DNA of 13,196 bases. Source: Fidelibacterota bacterium (GTDB lineage Bacteria; Fidelibacterota; UBA2242; JAFGTP01). The stretch lies in the NCBI GenBank assembly GCA_029939785.1, contig JAOZSG010000053.1, forward strand, positions 1-13,196, read 5' to 3'. Below the pieces are notes generated by a model, which ran no database searches, was not told the origin of the DNA, and was given only the letters and a program-made list of their open reading frames with translations. The translations under genes and the position numbers were made by a program. Of this stretch, positions 1 to 7,111 are shown piece after piece (positions within the stretch are counted from its first letter, which is position 1; each line of letters begins with the position of its first letter).

Positions 1-9
1 GATTTTTTT

Positions 10-312
10 CTATTTCCTTCTATAAATTCGAAAACCAATATCCTTAAAACATAAAAATGGATCTTAATAAAACTGGCTATAAGTATATAACCAATTTTTA
101 GAATATCCATATGAACCACCACGTATTATCCGTTTCGAATCATTCCAGTCAGATGTCCATTCCCACACATTTCCTGCCATATCATAGGCTCCATAATATA
201 AGTGATTATCTCGGATATCATAATCTCCCCTTTTCTGGCCATTATAATAACCAACCGGTTTTGTTCCTTCTTCAAAAGGATCCTTAACACCATCAATACT
301 TGTGATATCAAC
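10..312 (-). pseudogene. C-terminal remnant of an FGE/SUMF1-type (formylglycine-generating-enzyme-like) protein
   Basis: Read on the minus strand, this stretch encodes about 100 residues of the FGE-sulfatase fold: DPFEEGTKPVGYYNG, then YDMAGNVWEWTSDW, then IIRGGSYG, and finally IGFRIYRRK before a TAG at 10-12. That motif order is the standard C-terminal half of the family. An in-frame TAA at 64-66 separates SQFY from DPFLCFKDIGFRIY; a single CAA-to-TAA change would explain it, because the frame carries on in register to the expected family C-terminus. The N-terminal half is missing: directly upstream the same frame reads into an unrelated oxidoreductase fragment, across an in-frame TGA at 313-315. 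Family members modify sulfatases or act as iron or copper oxidases, or are simply secreted FGE-like proteins; nothing here says which. I call it a pseudogene because it is truncated and interrupted, though sequencing error at single bases cannot be excluded. Confidence 0.72.
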
Positions 313-574
313 TCAGGTAATATTATACTGATCTTTCGAATCACACATTATTGCACAAATGTTACATGAGATGCACTTTGATTTATAATTGATATCAGCA
401 TAAACTTCTTTTGCAAAATCAGGTTCACAAATAAATGGCCTGCATAAATTTACAAAATCAGTGAGATCGTTTTCTATTGCATAATTTATTTCGGTTCCAC
501 TACTACCCCCCTACACAGATTATAGGAATATTTGTCAATTGTTTTGCGATTTTTGCATACTCCAGGTTATACAT
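313..574 (-). pseudogene. C-terminal remnant of an Old Yellow Enzyme/NADH:flavin oxidoreductase family protein
   Basis: The minus strand from 574 reads MYNLEYAKIAKQ...IPIICVGG, then after a one-base shift at the run of six G (plus-strand C 506-511) continues SGTEINYAIEN...DFVNLCRPFICEPDF and KCISCNICAIMCDSK. This matches the end of the FMN-binding TIM barrel of OYE-type enzymes: a beta strand ending in VGG (phosphate binding), a 'DFV..CRP.I.EPD' segment, and the cysteine cluster C-x2-C-x2-C-x3-C that holds a 4Fe-4S cluster in the 2,4-dienoyl-CoA reductase-like members. The first roughly two thirds of the enzyme are absent. The frame stops at TGA 313-315, just where the FGE-like fragment begins in the same frame. 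The frameshift, missing N-terminus and fusion to an unrelated fragment mark it as dead. Identification rests on recognised motifs, not on an alignment. Confidence 0.65.
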
Positions 575-666
575 TAGCGTCAATTAATATTTGTGGATTA
601 AATTTATAAAGATTATTATAACATCAGGGCGGCTCAAAACAAAAGATGTGATGGTTTAAAAACACC

Positions 667-695
667 TTGCTATTAATATGTACAACTAATAATTT
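667..695 (+). promoter_or_regulatory. candidate promoter for the methyltransferase gene
   Basis: TTGCTA at 667-672 and TAATTT at 690-695 are separated by 17 bp and would start transcription about 20 bp ahead of the ATG at 723. The match to the sigma70 pattern is only moderate, and in such AT-rich DNA similar hexamers occur by chance. Confidence 0.3.
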
Positions 696-711
696 CCTGT
701 CGATTTAATGT

Positions 712-715
712 GGAG
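712..715 (+). promoter_or_regulatory. ribosome binding site that selects the ATG at 723
   Basis: GGAG lies 7 nt before the ATG at 723. The earlier in-frame ATG at 708 has no such site, and using it would place GGAG inside the coding sequence. The start at 723 also gives the protein the N-terminus MHKYAIMQDPG, which looks like a natural beginning of the family. Confidence 0.6.
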
Positions 716-722
716 AATAAAA

Positions 723-1775
723 ATGCATAAATATGCAATCATGCAGGATCCCGGACATAATAGAGTTTATTATAAAGAATCACAAAAATTATCTCTTGCA
801 GAATTAAAACTCGCGTGTCAAAAATTTAAAAATGAATGTTATAATATACAGACTATTACAATAGCAGAAATTAGATACTTTTCATTTGAAATGGATAACC
901 AAATGAATGAAAAAGAATTATTTATTTTGTCACGGTTGTCTTTTATATTTGCAATATTTGAAGTTATAATATCAAACGAAAATTCATATCTTATTCCAAT
1001 AGCCAAAACCAAATATGAATATATTGATCCTAAAATCTCAAGTATATTAAAGTATTCCGGTAAAACAAATGAACTTTTTACAAAAATGATGATTAATGTT
1101 GCTTTGCTATCCAGTAGTTTTAATTATGAAGATAAAATCAAATTATTAGATCCGATTTCTGGGAAAGGTACTACACTGTATGAAGGTTGTGTTTATGGAT
1201 TTGATGTTTTTGGAATTGAGATTGTTGAAAAATACGTCCATGAATCATGTGTCTTTTTTAAAAAATATCTCGAAAGAGAAAAATACAAACATAAAAAGGT
1301 AAAAAGAAAAATTTACCAGGAAGATACATCAAATATATCATATATCAATGAATTTGAATATGCAAGAACCAAAGATGAATATAAAGATTCAGCATCTATA
1401 AAAAAATTTAGTGTTGTAGGTGGAAACTCAATATATTGTAATCGCTATTTTAAAAAAAATAGTTTTCATATTATTGTTGGAGATTTACCCTATGGAGTTG
1501 CACATGGAAATATTGGAAATATAAAACAAAAAGGTTTAACAAGAAATCCTTCAGAACTGTTAACATTCTGTCTTCCTGAATGGTACAAAGTTCTAAAAAA
1601 AGGTGGAGTTCTGGTTATTGCATGGAATAAATTTGTTATGCCAAAAGACAATATGATAAAGATTTTAAAAGATAATGGCTTAGAAGTACTAAATGAAAGC
1701 CTATATAATGAATTTGAACACAGAGTAGATATGTCTATAAAAAGGGATATTATCGTAGCAAAAAAAATGAATTGA
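723..1775 (+). CDS. TRM11-like class I SAM-dependent RNA methyltransferase
   Basis: The 350-residue product has a Rossmann-type methyltransferase domain in its second half. Motif I is LLDPISGKGTTLYEG (about residues 138-152), the SAM-binding loop, followed by the acidic strand end GIEI. The catalytic motif IV is IVGDLPYG (about 251-258), the (N/D)-P/L-P-Y signature of N-methyltransferases acting on an exocyclic amino group, in the form typical of Trm11/Trm-G10 enzymes that make N2-methylguanosine in tRNA. A late strand follows at KKGGVLVIAWNKF. The N-terminal 120 residues (MHKYAIMQDPGHNRVYY...) resemble the leader region of bacterial TRM11-like proteins and probably bind RNA; I see no clear THUMP domain. 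A tRNA guanine-N2 methyltransferase is the best guess, but the substrate is inferred. It is the only intact plus-strand gene here and is not in an operon. The gene could instead start at ATG 708, adding 5 residues. It ends with TGA. Confidence 0.8.
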   Translation: MHKYAIMQDPGHNRVYYKESQKLSLAELKLACQKFKNECYNIQTITIAEIRYFSFEMDNQMNEKELFILSRLSFIFAIFEVIISNENSYLIPIAKTKYEYIDPKISSILKYSGKTNELFTKMMINVALLSSSFNYEDKIKLLDPISGKGTTLYEGCVYGFDVFGIEIVEKYVHESCVFFKKYLEREKYKHKKVKRKIYQEDTSNISYINEFEYARTKDEYKDSASIKKFSVVGGNSIYCNRYFKKNSFHIIVGDLPYGVAHGNIGNIKQKGLTRNPSELLTFCLPEWYKVLKKGGVLVIAWNKFVMPKDNMIKILKDNGLEVLNESLYNEFEHRVDMSIKRDIIVAKKMN

Positions 1776-2250
1776 TATAATAAAATTATATTGATTGGTA
1801 TATGATAATTAAGTTTAGAACACCTGCATCTTAATGTAAAAAGTTATGTGATACTTGCTAATTTTCAATAATAACGTATTGTAATACTGTATAATAGTGA
1901 TTGATGAATAGTAAGTGTTAGGTGTTTGGTAGTTTGTTTGGCACGATTAAAATAACAAGACGTTTAAAAATTATTAAAATAAAATTTAGTGATAAATAGT
2001 GTTATACAAGTTGTAAAGTATATTTTGTTGTGTAGTATGAAATAATACATGAGTATTTAAGTTGTCTTTACAACAGAGTATATTAATAATAAAAACATAT
2101 TTATTACTTGATTTCTCAGGGGTTTCTCCTCTATAAAATAATTAATTCACCAAGATTTATGCTAAAGCCTTAAAGTTTTAACAAAACTACTTGATTTGTT
2201 GATTTTTGAATTAAATTGCCTTAAAAGAAATTGCAAATAAAAGGAAGGTA
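1776..2250. other. 475-bp gap with no recognisable gene
   Basis: This AT-rich stretch lies between the convergent 3' ends of the methyltransferase and the type IX-secreted protein gene. All frames are broken by stops, and I see no family motif. The only structure worth naming is a perfect 9-bp inverted repeat (GTTGTAAAG at 2010-2018, CTTTACAAC at 2066-2074). No GC-rich hairpin followed by a T-run, as expected for a classical terminator, is present for either converging gene. Confidence 0.5.
2010..2074. repeat. 9-bp inverted repeat in the intergenic gap
   Basis: GTTGTAAAG at 2010-2018 is the exact reverse complement of CTTTACAAC at 2066-2074, with a 47-bp spacer. AAGTTGT also occurs directly at 2008-2014 and 2059-2065. 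The arms could form a hairpin, but with a long loop and no flanking T-run; chance in AT-rich DNA is quite possible. Confidence 0.35.
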
Positions 2251-3681
2251 TTATCTCATTAACATTATTACCTGAGATTTTTCCATATTTTGAGTTTTTA
2301 AACGTACAATATAGAATCCTGAAGGAACCTTGTCACCTATATCATTTGTTGCATTCCATTTAATATTATAATAACCGGGATTTTTATATTCTGATAATAA
2401 TGTATTAACTTTTTCACCTAACATATTATAAATAATTATTTCAATAAAACTACTTTTAGATATTTGGTATGATAAGGTTGTTGATGGGTTAAATGGGTTG
2501 GGATAATTTTGAAATAAATCAATTTGATTCTCAATAATTTCTTCTTTTGAAACATTTATAAAAACAGGTCCGTGAAATGTTTTTATATTATTATATGTAA
2601 CATCCATAATTTTATACCAATAAATTTCCGGTATAATTATTTCATCGGTAAATGAATATTTATGTTGAGTTCTATTATTGTTATGGCCTTCCAAACCTGG
2701 ATTATTAAGATAGGAACTGATAAGAATATAATCCCCATTTTCTTCATTTGCTCTATATACTTCAAATCCCTGATTATCATTTTCAGATTTAGTTCTCCAG
2801 GTTAAAATGACATTGGCATTTTCAAATTTTGCACTAAGGTTCTCTATTTCAATTGGTAATTGAATATACGTTCCAATATATATTGTATAGTCATTATCAT
2901 TTTCATAATATTTTTTGAAACTTGTAGATTCCGGAAATTTAATATCCCCAATTTGAGAGTATATCCATCCTGTTTCTGGAATATCACTTACTATTGTAAA
3001 CTCACCGGTATTAACTTTATCAAAGGTACAAAGCCCATTTGAATCTGTAATACAGGTCTGAATTTTAATATCGTTAGCATCATATAAAATTATGTTTCCT
3101 TCAGAAAGATAAGGTTCATTTATATCATATTCTCCATTCCGGTTTAAATCATTATATTTACGAACAGAAATATTAATATTTGGATGATTTTCTACGGTGA
3201 TGGAAAAACCAGGTTGATCATTTATCCTTTTACCATTTATATAAAAACAATCACTAATCATAGAAGTAATAGTTAATTCATAGTCAGAAGCGTTTTCCAA
3301 TAAAAAAATCGTTTGTATTTTAATGGTTTGATTTGGTTCAATATCACCAAAATAGGTAGTAAGATCAACCCATTCAAGAAAAAGACTTGTATTGTTAATG
3401 CCATTTGCTTTAGGCTCACCACCAATGTACTTCGCTGATTCAGAAAAGGAATTATATAATGGAAGTATATCAATAGTATCAGTACTTGTATTCTTAATTG
3501 AAATAATAAAAAATATTTTATTATCTTTATCAGGAATTGGTTGATCGTTGGTTATTTGAATATTTAATCCTGAATCATTTGCAAATACATTTGTACAAAA
3601 AACAACAATTAATAAAATTAAACATGTTAAATATATCGACCATCTACTATATAATATTTTGTTTTTCTTAATGTAATTCAT
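2251..3681 (-). CDS. secreted multidomain protein with type IX secretion C-terminal sorting domain
   Basis: The 476-residue product starts with a signal peptide (basic start, hydrophobic core about 17-30, likely cleavage after NVFA at 34). Domains in order: about 38-145, a beta-sandwich resembling the DUF11/conserved-repeat type (KNTSTDTIDIL...WVDLTTYFGDIEPN); about 170-245, an SdrB-like B domain with the acidic loop NDLNRNGEYDINEP, which probably binds calcium, and the usual TDSNGLCTF strand; about 275-378, an Ig/fibronectin-like domain of the kind next to sorting tails (VILTWRTKSENDNQGFEVYR, then YSFTD); about 388-476, the type A sorting domain with LFQNYPNPFNPSTTLSY and GYYNIKWNATNDIGDKVPSGFYIVRL. 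Such tails send proteins through the outer membrane by the type IX system and are then cleaved or anchored, so this is probably a cell-surface or released protein. No catalytic domain is visible; adhesion or structure is an inference. It stands alone, with weak initiation signals ahead of the ATG. Confidence 0.85.
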   Translation of the reverse strand: MNYIKKNKILYSRWSIYLTCLILLIVVFCTNVFANDSGLNIQITNDQPIPDKDNKIFFIISIKNTSTDTIDILPLYNSFSESAKYIGGEPKANGINNTSLFLEWVDLTTYFGDIEPNQTIKIQTIFLLENASDYELTITSMISDCFYINGKRINDQPGFSITVENHPNINISVRKYNDLNRNGEYDINEPYLSEGNIILYDANDIKIQTCITDSNGLCTFDKVNTGEFTIVSDIPETGWIYSQIGDIKFPESTSFKKYYENDNDYTIYIGTYIQLPIEIENLSAKFENANVILTWRTKSENDNQGFEVYRANEENGDYILISSYLNNPGLEGHNNNRTQHKYSFTDEIIIPEIYWYKIMDVTYNNIKTFHGPVFINVSKEEIIENQIDLFQNYPNPFNPSTTLSYQISKSSFIEIIIYNMLGEKVNTLLSEYKNPGYYNIKWNATNDIGDKVPSGFYIVRLKTQNMEKSQVIMLMR

Positions 3682-3734
3682 TATTAACTAATTTTAATAT
3701 TTTTTCAATTATTTGATATTTACTAATAGTTCAA

Positions 3735-3764
3735 ACTTAAAAAATTACAAATAATTTTTTAAGT
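3735..3764. terminator. perfect 13-bp-arm AT-rich hairpin, possible bidirectional terminator
   Basis: The arm ACTTAAAAAATTA (3735-3747) is exactly complementary to TAATTTTTTAAGT (3752-3764) with loop CAAA. Each strand has an A6 tract in one arm and a T6 tract in the other. It lies about 150 bp beyond the stop of the last gene of the minus-strand cluster and 53 bp before the start of the next minus-strand gene, so it could end the cluster transcript or act as an operator or folded leader for the secreted-protein gene. The stem is almost all A-T, so terminator strength is uncertain. Confidence 0.45.
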
Positions 3765-3882
3765 AATTATTGTTAAAATCTTCATGATTTGTTGTGCTGA
3801 GTAATATTATATAAACTTTATTAATTTATTGTTTTATTAATGTAGATGCAATAATTGTTTTTATCAGTATTGTTTTTTTTGA

Positions 3883-3900
3883 ACAGGCAGGAATGCCTGT
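3883..3900. repeat. short palindrome of REP-like type (ACAGGCA/TGCCTGT)
   Basis: ACAGGCAGGAATGCCTGT forms a perfect 7-bp stem with loop GGAA. It stands out as GC-containing in AT-rich surroundings and is followed by ACTAC. The T8 run sits on its left on the plus strand, which is the wrong side for an intrinsic terminator on either strand. Similar small palindromes are scattered through many environmental genomes as interspersed repeats; only one copy is visible here. Confidence 0.5.
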
Positions 3901-3916
3901 ACTACAATAATAGCCA

Positions 3917-5167
3917 TCAGGTCTTTCGTTTTTTCTTTTTGGCTGAAGGAAATAATACATTATTTAATATTAATCGATAACCTGGAGAGTGTTTATGCAG
4001 CTCGAGTTTGGTTTTAGGATCACCTACATAATGTTTATAATCTTCAGGGTCGTGACCGCCTAAAAATGTAAATGTGCCTTGTCCAAAATTACCATGTAGA
4101 TATTTCACCTGGTCACCTTCTACTACCTCACCCATGATTATAACTGAAGATTTAATTTTATCTCTTAAATAGCCTGTAGTCTGTCCCATGAACCCTTTTA
4201 TTGTTCTTACATGATTTTGTGTTAGCATGGTAGGAATTGGGTCATATTTGGCAGAAAATTCAAATAAAGTAAAATAATCTCTCATAGCTCCGGGTGCAAT
4301 AGGTTTATTACTTGGGGGAAAATCAATATCAGATAATTCATATACAAAGGGATTTGTATATAATCTAAAATCTTTAAAAGCTAATGTTTTATTATAATCA
4401 AGTTTATTATTTACATTTTTGTCAGGAGGTGTGCCATCAAAAGGTGTTGATACAATATCTACATTTTCTGCTGCGAGAGCGATATCGAGAGCATCTGTGG
4501 CAGAGCACATAGCAAATAAAAAACCACCATCTTCTACAAATTTTTTAATTTTTCGAGCTATTGCTTTTTTTTGTTCTGAAACGGAATTATAACCAAATTT
4601 TTTGGCCATTGCTTCAAAATCTGATACCTGCTCTATATACCATTTTTGTTGACGATAATTTCCATAAAATTTTCCATATTGTCCTGTAAAATCTTCATGA
4701 TGTAGATGTATCCAATCATATTCAGATAATTTACCTGTTAATACATCATCATCCCATACAATATCATAATCAATTTCAGCATAAGAAAGTGCAAGTGTAA
4801 CTGCATCATCCCAGGGTTGTTTATTTGGTGGTGAATAAATTGCAATTTTCGAATCTTTCTCAAGAAAAATCACATCCATATTACTTTCATCGATTTCTGA
4901 ATATATATTTAATACTTGAGCACTCGTAATTGATTCTCCTGAAACACCACGTAATTGCATTTCACTAATGATGCCATCATGTTTATCCATCATAAAAGAA
5001 CCACCGCGATAGTTTAATAACCATTCAACCCGAATACCTTGTTTGAGTACCCAATAAGTTATACCATAAGCTTTTAAATGATCAGTTTGGCTTATATCCA
5101 TTGGAATTAATATTTTCTGTGCAAACAACGATGTACTCAATAAAATAATCAATATAATCTTTTTCAT
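3917..5167 (-). CDS. periplasmic GATase-like protein of the family misnamed 'asparagine synthetase B'
   Basis: The 416-residue product begins with a signal peptide (MKKIILIILLSTSLFA, cleavage before QK at 16/17), so it acts outside the cytoplasm. It matches from memory a conserved Bacteroidota/Ignavibacteria family: IPMD..QTDHLKAYGI.YW (about 21-39), EWLLNYRGGSFMM, YSPPNKQPWDDAVTLALSYAEI, YDWIHLHHEDFTGQYGKFY, FVEDGGFLFAMCSATDALDIALAA, FDGTPPD, GQGTFTFLGGHDPEDYKHYVG, and the ending LFPSAKKKKRKT. Databases call it asparagine synthetase B, but there is no N-terminal nucleophile cysteine and no SGGxDS ATP-binding loop, so asparagine synthesis is not supported. The alternating strand pattern with GGFLFAMCSAT suggests a class-I glutamine-amidotransferase/ThuA-like fold; no complete Cys-His-Glu triad is evident. 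It is the last gene of the cluster, 45 bp after the TPR gene; AAAGGA lies about 4 nt before its ATG. Family membership is firm, function unknown. Confidence 0.82.
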   Translation of the reverse strand: MKKIILIILLSTSLFAQKILIPMDISQTDHLKAYGITYWVLKQGIRVEWLLNYRGGSFMMDKHDGIISEMQLRGVSGESITSAQVLNIYSEIDESNMDVIFLEKDSKIAIYSPPNKQPWDDAVTLALSYAEIDYDIVWDDDVLTGKLSEYDWIHLHHEDFTGQYGKFYGNYRQQKWYIEQVSDFEAMAKKFGYNSVSEQKKAIARKIKKFVEDGGFLFAMCSATDALDIALAAENVDIVSTPFDGTPPDKNVNNKLDYNKTLAFKDFRLYTNPFVYELSDIDFPPSNKPIAPGAMRDYFTLFEFSAKYDPIPTMLTQNHVRTIKGFMGQTTGYLRDKIKSSVIIMGEVVEGDQVKYLHGNFGQGTFTFLGGHDPEDYKHYVGDPKTKLELHKHSPGYRLILNNVLFPSAKKKKRKT

Positions 5168-5212
5168 TTTATCCTTTATATTTAATTTTTTATAAAATTA
5201 GATGTTTTATTT

Positions 5213-7111
5213 TTATAATTTTCTAAGATTTTTCCGTGCAGTATCAGAATAAAAGGATTTTGGATAATCCAAAAGTATTATCTTATACCATTTTTTTGCC
5301 TTTTCAAACTGCTTCTTTTTCATGCAAATATCAGCTAACATTATTACTGCATTATCTGCATATTTACTCTTCTTTGAAATTAATACTTCTACAGTTTGTT
5401 CTGCACCTTCTAAATAATTAAACTGTAAATCTACCTGTGCAAGACGAAAAAGAGCAACTTCAATAATAGGTGTATCTTCAAAATTTTGGATAATATAATT
5501 ATAAACTGCTCCTGCCTCTGAAAGATTATTTCTATGTATTAAAAATTCACCTTTTAGAAATAGTCTAAAAGCCTTTTTGCTTAATTCATTTTTTTTATTA
5601 TAATTATCTTCTAAAAAATTCATTAATTCAAATACATCATTGAAATATTTACTATTGATACCCAGCGTTCTTAGTAGATTCGTTTTTTGATTCAACAATG
5701 TATCCAAATCACCAACTATATATTCTGAAAAAATTTTGTAAACAATTAGTGTTTTTTTAAAATTTTTATCTCGTGTTGTTAATTTTTTATTTAATAATTC
5801 TAAAGCAGGTTCAATATCTCCTTTCGCAATCATAATCTTAATTTTATGCATAAAACAGTCATTTTTAAAATTAGTGCTGTTTGAATATTTTTCTGCCTGC
5901 TCAAACAGATCGAAGGCTCCATCGTAGTCATTTATTACATAAAATCTCAAACTTGCAAGTCTATATAATGAATTTGCAGAAAGGGTTTTATTTTCTAAGG
6001 ATAAACCAAGGGAATCATAAATATCAAAAGCTTTTCTTAAATCTTTATTTTCATCACTAATATCATAGATGAAATCGGTATTAAAAAATATATTTCCAGT
6101 ATATAAATATTTCATTGGAGAAATATTTTCAGTTTGCAAAATATTTTGCTCAGCAGAATTAGCTATACCTAATAAAGCTTCGGGTACTATTTTTTCAAAC
6201 TCAGAGGAAGCAATTATTCTTGCGTAAATATTTTCGGCAGTTTGATTTTCTCTTTCTTTTAATACATCTTCAGCTAATTTCATTATATATTTTCCGGAAT
6301 TTCCGGTCATGCTTTCTATGATAAATACTTCATCAGTTACTTTAGAATAGTCTTTATTTCTAAATAGAAAATCTGCTCTAATCTTTCTGAGTCTTACATC
6401 ATTGTTCATACTTAATTCATTTATAAATAAAGAATCAACTGCGTTAAAAGTAATTTCATCATTTGGAAATTTGAAAAACATATTACTAACATATATTTCA
6501 TTGTTCTTATTTTGCCTGAAGAATTTTAAATATTCAATTGCAGAATCTATAAATTTATTATCTGAAAAATAATGATCTCCTAATTGACGAGAAAAAAGTG
6601 TATTGTTTTTGTGTATCTTACGACCATCTAATAATAATTTTTTGGCTTTCTCATTTATTCCTAATTTGATGAAAGTATAATACATTTGATTAATAAATAT
6701 TTCTGAATAATTATTTGTTTTGAGACATTTTTTCCAATATTTATATGCTTTTACTGTATCTTGCTGGAGAAAATAAATTTGCCCTAAATCAATAATACTT
6801 CTAGGGTTATCAGGATTATGCTCTAAAGATTTTTTTACAACAATTTCTAATCGATTATATTTTTTTAATTTAAATAATAATTCAGAATATTTTTTGTAAT
6901 AATCATCATTTTCAGGTTCATACTGGAATAGATGTCGATATATTTCTAATGCCTGTTCATTTTGTCCACGTTGTTCCAGTTTCATTGCATTATAAAAATT
7001 TTTCCGCATTAACTCCTGATCTTTATCAATGATTTTCCAGTTTTGACCAAAACCGGAACTCATTAGAATTAATAGTAAAATCAATAAATATTTTTGTCTA
7101 TTTTTTTTCAC
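5213..7111 (-). CDS. exported tetratricopeptide-repeat (TPR) protein
   Basis: The 632-residue product has a signal peptide (KKNRQKYLLILLLILMSSGFG, cut before QNW), so it is probably periplasmic. Helical TPR-type repeats are clear at the start (for example NFYNAMKLEQRGQNEQALEIYR, then two further units to about residue 130) and near the end (EGAEQTVEVLI..., then AVIMLADICMKKKQFEKAKKWY, ending YPKSFYSDTARKNLRKL). The middle is also helical, with weaker repeats such as ALELLNKKL. Such proteins are scaffolds for partner proteins; no enzymatic motif is seen. I chose the GTG at 7109-7111 because AAGGA (plus-strand 7117-7121) lies 5 nt before it and the signal peptide then begins naturally. A TTG at 7138 would add 9 residues but lacks a binding site. 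The GTG start overlaps the end of the DUF4175 gene by 14 bp, a sign of translational coupling. Confidence 0.82.
   Translation of the reverse strand: MKKNRQKYLLILLLILMSSGFGQNWKIIDKDQELMRKNFYNAMKLEQRGQNEQALEIYRHLFQYEPENDDYYKKYSELLFKLKKYNRLEIVVKKSLEHNPDNPRSIIDLGQIYFLQQDTVKAYKYWKKCLKTNNYSEIFINQMYYTFIKLGINEKAKKLLLDGRKIHKNNTLFSRQLGDHYFSDNKFIDSAIEYLKFFRQNKNNEIYVSNMFFKFPNDEITFNAVDSLFINELSMNNDVRLRKIRADFLFRNKDYSKVTDEVFIIESMTGNSGKYIMKLAEDVLKERENQTAENIYARIIASSEFEKIVPEALLGIANSAEQNILQTENISPMKYLYTGNIFFNTDFIYDISDENKDLRKAFDIYDSLGLSLENKTLSANSLYRLASLRFYVINDYDGAFDLFEQAEKYSNSTNFKNDCFMHKIKIMIAKGDIEPALELLNKKLTTRDKNFKKTLIVYKIFSEYIVGDLDTLLNQKTNLLRTLGINSKYFNDVFELMNFLEDNYNKKNELSKKAFRLFLKGEFLIHRNNLSEAGAVYNYIIQNFEDTPIIEVALFRLAQVDLQFNYLEGAEQTVEVLISKKSKYADNAVIMLADICMKKKQFEKAKKWYKIILLDYPKSFYSDTARKNLRKL

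Larger units (their letters stand above)
575..722. other. gap between pseudogene debris and the methyltransferase gene
   Basis: No complete gene is visible. On the minus strand short open stretches are seen (for example SRPDVIIIF near 590-640, and FNPQILIDANV just left of it in another frame), but stops break them and I cannot assign them to a family. They could be further debris of the pseudogene region. On the plus strand the right half carries the probable promoter and ribosome binding site of the downstream gene. Confidence 0.4.
3682..3916. other. 235-bp intergenic gap with two palindromes
   Basis: Lies between the end of the four-gene envelope cluster and the start of the type IX-secreted protein gene, both on the minus strand. 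It has no coding potential that I can see. It holds the AT-rich hairpin at 3735-3764 and the GC-containing palindrome at 3883-3900, listed separately. Confidence 0.5.

Noticed and set aside
126..344. 72-codon open frame on the minus strand
   Set aside because: It is a shadow in another frame of the FGE-like fragment; the other frame carries the clear family motifs, while this one shows none.
2118..2130. Small hairpin AGGGG-TTT-CTCCT as a terminator
   Set aside because: The stem has only 5 pairs with one G-U, and no T-run follows on either strand.
3883..3900. The palindrome read as an intrinsic terminator of the AsnB-like gene
   Set aside because: On the minus strand it is followed by TTC and then an A-run, not a T-run.
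5183..5200. 7-bp inverted repeat TAATTTT...AAAATTA between the TPR and AsnB-like genes
   Set aside because: Purely A-T, short, and inside an operon; expected by chance in this DNA.
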